Assembly (NCBI GenBank): GCA_963800475.1
Contig: CAWDAZ010000004.1
Coordinates: 496,001-560,000 of the forward strand
Direction of reading: 5' to 3'
From: Palsa-465 sp963800475
GTDB lineage: Bacteria > Actinomycetota > Thermoleophilia > Solirubrobacterales > Solirubrobacteraceae
Length of the DNA stretch: 64,000 nt
Made by a program: the position numbers and the translations under genes. Below, one piece after another: positions 60,335 through 64,000 of this stretch. The notes beneath the pieces are model-generated. The model saw only the letters and a program-made list of their open reading frames with translations, was not told the origin of the DNA and did no database searches. Numbering within the stretch: the stretch's first letter is position 1; each line of letters begins with the position of its first letter.

Positions 60335-61348
60335 GTGCCTGGCGTCATCGACCGCTATCGGGAGCGGCTGCCGTTCGATCCCGGCGATCCGGTCGTGTCG
60401 CTCGAGGAGGGGTCGACTCCGCTCGTGCGCGCCCCGCGTCTTTCCGAGCGGGTCGGAGCGGATGTGTGGCTGAAGCTCGAGGGCGCGAACCCGACCGGCT
60501 CGTTCAAAGACCGCGGCATGACCTGCGCGGTGTCCGCCGCGGTCAGGGAGGGCTCGCGCGCGATCATCTGCGCGTCGACCGGCAACACGGCCGCTTCGGC
60601 GGCCGCGTATGCGGCGCGCGGCGGACTCCGGTGCGCGGTGATCGTCCCGGAGGGCAGGATCGCGACCGGGAAGCTCGCCCAGGCGCTCGTTCACGGCGCG
60701 CGCGTGATCGCGCTGCGCGGGAACTTCGACCGGGCGCTCGAGCTGGTCCGGGAGCTCGCCAGCCGCCACCCCGTGTCGCTGGTCAACTCGGTCAACGAGT
60801 TCCGGATCGAGGGCCAGAAGACGGCCGCGTTCGAGATCGCCGAGGCGCTCGAGGGCGAGCTCGATGCGCTCTGCATCCCGGTCGGAAACGCCGGCAACAT
60901 CACCGCGTACTGGCGCGGGTTCAAGGAGGCTGGGCCGCGACCGCGGATGTACGGCTTCCAGGCCGAGGGAGCGGCGCCGCTCGTGCGCGGGGCTCCGGTC
61001 GAGCACCCCGAGACGATCGCGAGCGCGATCCGAATCGGCAACCCGGCGAGGTGGGAGCAGGCGATGGACGCGACCACGTCCTCCGGTGGAGCCGTCCGGG
61101 CGGTTTCCGACGCGCAGATCCTCGAGGCATACCGGTTCCTCGCCGCCGGGGAGGGGATCTTCTGCGAGCCGGCGTCGGCGGCCAGCGTCGCCGGCCTGCT
61201 CGCGCACGGGGCCGGCGGGGCCTCGCGGGTCGTTTGCGTGCTCACCGGCCACGGACTCAAGGACCCGCAGACGGCGCTCGAGCAGGCCTCGCAGGTCGTC
61301 GCCTGCGACCCCGACCTGGCGGCGATCGAGCAGGCGGTGCTCGCATGA
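60335..61348 (+). CDS. thrC: threonine synthase
   Basis: 337 residues. The PLP Lys58 lies in NPTGSFKDRGM. The chain shows STGNTAASAAAYAARGG, the NSVNEFRIEGQKTAAFEIAE segment and the phosphate-binding VGNAGNITAYWRGFKE. The length fits the short class of threonine synthases. It converts O-phosphohomoserine to threonine. The homoserine kinase gene overlaps its end by 4 bases. Confidence 0.94.
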   Translation: MPGVIDRYRERLPFDPGDPVVSLEEGSTPLVRAPRLSERVGADVWLKLEGANPTGSFKDRGMTCAVSAAVREGSRAIICASTGNTAASAAAYAARGGLRCAVIVPEGRIATGKLAQALVHGARVIALRGNFDRALELVRELASRHPVSLVNSVNEFRIEGQKTAAFEIAEALEGELDALCIPVGNAGNITAYWRGFKEAGPRPRMYGFQAEGAAPLVRGAPVEHPETIASAIRIGNPARWEQAMDATTSSGGAVRAVSDAQILEAYRFLAAGEGIFCEPASAASVAGLLAHGAGGASRVVCVLTGHGLKDPQTALEQASQVVACDPDLAAIEQAVLA

Positions 61349-62202
61349 CGTTGAAGCGCCGGCGGCTGGTCCGGGTTCCGGCGTCCTCCGCGAACCTCGG
61401 TCCGGGCTTCGACGTGCTCGCGGCGGCGATCGCGCTGCATCTCGAGGTCGAGGTCCAGGAGACCGGCAGCTTCGCCGTCGTGACCGAGCTCGACGTTCCG
61501 CGCGATCGGAGCAACCTCGTCGTCCGGGGGTTCGAGCGCCTGCATCCGGCGGACGCGTTCGAGTTCCGGATCGCATCAGAGATCCCGCTACAGGGTGGGC
61601 TGGGCTCGAGCGCCGCCGCGATCGTCGCGGGGCTGCTGGCGGCCGATCACCTGTTCGAGCTCGACGCCGACGTGCTGGCGCTGGCTTCTGAGCTTGAAGG
61701 CCATCCCGACAACGTCGCCGCGGCGCTCGAGGGCGGGTTCGTCGTCTGCCAGGGGACACGCGTGCACCGGTTCGAGCCGCCGCTGGGGCTCGAGGCGATC
61801 GTCGTGGTCCCATCCGAGCCGGTCGCCACCGAGGCCGCGCGTGCGGCGCTACCGGCGACGATCCCGATGGCTGACGCGGTGTTCAACGTGGCCGAGGCGG
61901 CGACGCTGATCCTCGGCCTGGCAGGCGCGAACTGGGAGCTGATCGCAGACGGGCTCCGCGACCGGCTGCACCAGCCGCATCGCGCGCACCTGTACCCCCG
62001 TTCGCTCGAGCTGCTCGAGCGCGCACCGGCGCTGGGCGCGCTCGGCGCGACGATCTCGGGCGCCGGCCCGAGCGTGCTCGTGTGGTGCCATTACGAGCAG
62101 ACAGGCGCGGTGATGGACGCGCTCCGGCGCGAGGCGGGGGAGTGGGCGCGGGTGCTGCGCGCGCCGTTCGAGTCGCAGGGCGCCGACGTCCGCGGCCTCT
62201 AG
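61345..62202 (+). CDS. thrB: homoserine kinase
   Basis: 285 residues; ATG 61345 overlaps the thrC stop (ATGA). The GHMP kinase landmarks are present: VRVPASSANLGPGFDVLAAA, the ATP loop PLQGGLGSSAAAIVAG, the EGHPDNVAAALEGG segment and the C-terminal GATISGAGPSVLVW. It phosphorylates homoserine for the neighbouring thrC enzyme. With hom and thrC the cluster covers aspartate semialdehyde to threonine. Confidence 0.95.
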   Translation: MTLKRRRLVRVPASSANLGPGFDVLAAAIALHLEVEVQETGSFAVVTELDVPRDRSNLVVRGFERLHPADAFEFRIASEIPLQGGLGSSAAAIVAGLLAADHLFELDADVLALASELEGHPDNVAAALEGGFVVCQGTRVHRFEPPLGLEAIVVVPSEPVATEAARAALPATIPMADAVFNVAEAATLILGLAGANWELIADGLRDRLHQPHRAHLYPRSLELLERAPALGALGATISGAGPSVLVWCHYEQTGAVMDALRREAGEWARVLRAPFESQGADVRGL

Positions 62203-62214
62203 CCGAACCTGGCG

Positions 62215-63012
62215 CTAGGCGCTGGCCGGGGCGAAGCTCCCGGCCAGCGTCGCCAGCCGGCGGCGCGGCGGCTCGAGCCCGAGGCGCCCCAGCAGCTCGT
62301 CGGCCACGCGGAGATAGTCGACCGCGAGGTCGGGCCGGAAGTCGAGGATCGACTGGGCACGCTCGGCGGACTCGGCGTACGCGATCGACGCGCGGATCGT
62401 GGTGTCGATCAGCCTGTCGCCAAAGTGCTCGCGCAGCGACGCGAATGCCTCACGCGAGTGCCGGGTGCGCATGTCGGCGATGTTGAGAATGATCCCCAGC
62501 CACTCGAGCTCGGGGTTGAGGTTGTCGCGGGCCAGCTCGATCACCTCGAGGGCCTGCTCGACGCCCTGCATCGCGAAGTACTGGGCCTCGGCGGAGAGCA
62601 GCGCGTAGCGCGAGGCGACGAGCGCGTTGACGGTCAGCAGCCCGAGCGACGGCGGGCAGTCGATCAGGATCAGGTCGTAGTCGCCGTGCAGCTGGCGGAG
62701 CGCCTTCTTGAGCGCGAGCTCCCGGCCCATCCTGCCGCCGAGGATCAGCTCCGCCTCGGCGAGCCCCAGGTTCGCCGGGATGATCCCGTCGTGGACCGCG
62801 TCGGCGGGGACGGCTCGGTCCGCGAGCACGTCGCCGATCGTGGGTGACACGTCCGGGTCGACGTCGAGGTAGTCCGAGAGATTCCCCTGCGGGTCGAGGT
62901 CGACCGCCAGCACTCGCAGCTCGATTCGCCGGAACACGTCCGTGAGCGTCCGCACCGTCGTCGTCTTGCCGGTACCGCCCTTCTGGGAGAGGACCGCGAT
63001 CGTGGCCGCCAT
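62215..63012 (-). CDS. ParA/Soj-family ATPase
   Basis: 265 residues from ATG 63012. It contains the deviant Walker A QKGGTGKTTTV, the switch area AVDLDPQGNLSDYLDVD, and the Walker B DLILIDCPPSLGLLTVNAL. The C-terminal part includes RHSREAFASLREHFGDRLID and lacks an N-terminal DNA-binding domain. No parB, dnaA, gidB or parS-like repeat lies nearby, so it may be an orphan partitioning or positioning ATPase. The FHA gene 61 bases upstream in the same direction is a candidate partner. Confidence 0.88.
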   Translation of the reverse strand: MAATIAVLSQKGGTGKTTTVRTLTDVFRRIELRVLAVDLDPQGNLSDYLDVDPDVSPTIGDVLADRAVPADAVHDGIIPANLGLAEAELILGGRMGRELALKKALRQLHGDYDLILIDCPPSLGLLTVNALVASRYALLSAEAQYFAMQGVEQALEVIELARDNLNPELEWLGIILNIADMRTRHSREAFASLREHFGDRLIDTTIRASIAYAESAERAQSILDFRPDLAVDYLRVADELLGRLGLEPPRRRLATLAGSFAPASA

Positions 63013-63073
63013 GCGCGCGACTATAGGCGAGGCCGCACGGCCGGGCCGTCGAAATCGGTTGCCGTCGTGTTGC

Positions 63074-63652
63074 TCAGACCGTTTCGGTCTCGGCGGCGTC
63101 GCGGTAACGCACGCCCGAGACTGGCGGCAGGTCGACGAAGTGCAGACGGTGCCGCCCGATCACGACCTCGTCGCCGTCGGCGAGGGTGCTCCACTCGACC
63201 CGCTCGCCGTTGACGAACACGCCGTTGAGGCTGCGGTCGTCGAGCACTCGGAGCCCGTCCGGCTGACGGACGATCAGCGCGTGCCGGCGGGAGACCGTCG
63301 GGTCGTCGAAGCGGATGTCCGCGGCGAGGCTGCGTCCGATCCGCGTCCATTCGCGCTGGAGGGAATACACGACGACGTCCGAGTCATCGGTCCGATAGGC
63401 GAGGTACTGACCCGGGTCGGTGAGCGTCTCGCGGACCTCGTCGAGCCAGGCTTGATCGTCCGTCTCGGGCGCGAAGTCGGCCACCACGCTGGTCTGGGCG
63501 GTGGTGAACAAGGATGCCCGGACGAACTCCGTCCCGCCGCAGTTGGGGCACGTCGGCAGTTCGTCGACGGCGTCCAACGACACCGGGTAATCGCAATCCG
63601 TACAGCGGAAGGTTCCGGTCCCAGCAACATTGCCCGACGTCCAAGCTTTCAT
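63074..63652 (-). CDS. zinc-ribbon and FHA domain protein
   Basis: 192 residues from ATG 63652. An N-terminal zinc ribbon (FRCTDCDYPVSLD and LPTCPNCGGTEF) is followed by a linker of about 55 residues. The FHA domain (about 105-180) has the phospho-threonine-binding signature IGRSLAADIRFDDPTVSRRH and a later DDRSLNGVFVNG. FHA domains bind phosphothreonine, so a Ser/Thr kinase should exist elsewhere in the genome. Position suggests a link with the ParA-like ATPase. Confidence 0.88.
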   Translation of the reverse strand: MKAWTSGNVAGTGTFRCTDCDYPVSLDAVDELPTCPNCGGTEFVRASLFTTAQTSVVADFAPETDDQAWLDEVRETLTDPGQYLAYRTDDSDVVVYSLQREWTRIGRSLAADIRFDDPTVSRRHALIVRQPDGLRVLDDRSLNGVFVNGERVEWSTLADGDEVVIGRHRLHFVDLPPVSGVRYRDAAETETV

Positions 63653-63883
63653 AGGGGCACTCTTTCGTTCAACGCGCTAGGGGCTTGCAGATCGGCTGCC
63701 ACGTCCGACCCGCCGACAGAATGATATCCCGGGCGTCAACCGCCGAAAAAATCTTTTCGTAATCGTTCATAAAGATCGCCATAACGATTCGGGGCGCGCA
63801 ATCTATTCGGCGAAATGACCGTTTTCCGGTGGCTCGCGGCGGCGCGGAAGGAAGACTCACCGGTTCGGCGAACTCGTAAACCC

Positions 63884-64000
63884 GGTGAGCGCAACGGAGG
63901 GCATTCCGATCAGCACTGGCGACTACATCGACCGCGAGATGCAGGACCTCGAGCTCGCGCTGCTGCGTGAAGGGATCAACGAGCGGGCCGCCGATCGCCA
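63884..64000 (+). CDS. start of an unidentified gene, cut by the window edge
   Basis: From GTG 63884 an open frame gives 39 residues before the edge. An acidic, helical segment is seen (ISTGDYIDREMQDLELALLR, then EGINERAADR). The only purine-rich ribosome-binding-like site (GGAGGG, 63895-63900) lies within this frame, so a start at ATT 63902 or further downstream is also conceivable. No family can be named. The 63653-63883 gap contains an A/T-richer stretch around 63720-63800, presumably holding the promoters of this gene and the divergent FHA gene. Confidence 0.4.

Noticed and set aside
60083..61813. Minus-strand frame of 576 codons opposite thrC and thrB
   Set aside because: Arg/Pro-rich shadow; the genes on the plus strand are complete and overlap by 4 bases as expected.
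1..64000. CRISPR arrays, transposase genes or rRNA genes
   Set aside because: No regularly spaced repeats, no transposase motif with terminal inverted repeats and no rRNA-like sequence were seen.

Overview
The window is high-GC DNA with bacterial gene organisation. Genes are short-spaced, often join by 4-base overlaps, and use GTG and TTG starts freely. The gene content points to an actinobacterium: a pspA-pspAA / pspAB-htpX envelope-stress locus, a c-di-AMP riboswitch in front of a secreted NlpC/P60-like protein, cell-wall-binding-repeat and DUF4389 proteins, several zf-HC2 proteins, and an MpaB-type oxygenase. A deep-branching class such as Thermoleophilia is my best guess. That placement is inference; no rRNA gene is present.

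Region 1 (about 1-17.3 kb) looks like an accessory stress or dormancy region. It holds an alpha/beta hydrolase cut by the window edge, small membrane proteins, a lipoprotein, two tandem universal stress protein (USP) genes, a SHOCT protein, a DedA-like protein, two P-type ATPases, a DUF4389 protein, an ABC-2 exporter pair, a PfkB-kinase remnant, a FlgM-like small protein and a truncated Bax-inhibitor-1-like gene. Five genes here are broken: the first USP by a 14-bp tandem duplication, the second USP and the P1B-type ATPase by several small indels each, the kinase by loss of its front plus an indel, and the BI-1-like gene by truncation. None of the recognised genes in the rest of the window is frameshifted.

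Region 2 (17.5-20.7 kb) is a compact redox-repair module: a zf-HC2 putative anti-sigma factor, MsrB, an ECF-type sigma factor, MsrA, a 32-codon upstream ORF and a thioredoxin-like protein with a single active-site cysteine. Region 3 (20.69-27.41 kb) has the structure of an element integrated in tRNA-Thr(TGT). A 44-base copy of the tRNA 3' part lies at one end and the intact tRNA at the other. Between them are a large sulfatase, an aquaporin, a secreted protein, a subtilase and decayed reading frames, but no intact integrase.

Region 4 (27.5-48.3 kb) is chromosomal core: a PlsC-GpsA fusion, a sigma factor with a membrane-anchored partner, a rhomboid protease with zinc-finger front, a glycosyltransferase, a BtuF-like protein, PCD, a CNNM/CorC protein, a fatty-acid dehydrogenase and thiolase diverging from one another, 1-Cys peroxiredoxin, a MOSC protein, the xseA-xseB-enolase-superfamily operon, an amino-acid permease, a saccharopine-dehydrogenase-like protein, and nucleotide-sugar genes followed by a cell-wall-binding lipoprotein.

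Region 5 (48.4-64 kb) starts with the c-di-AMP riboswitch and its hydrolase, then the envelope-stress locus (pspA, pspAA, two zf-HC2 proteins, pspAB, htpX). The aspartate-family amino-acid genes follow (lysA, hom, a quinone-oxidoreductase-like gene, then thrC, thrB). It ends with a ParA ATPase, a zinc-ribbon/FHA protein and the start of an unidentified gene.
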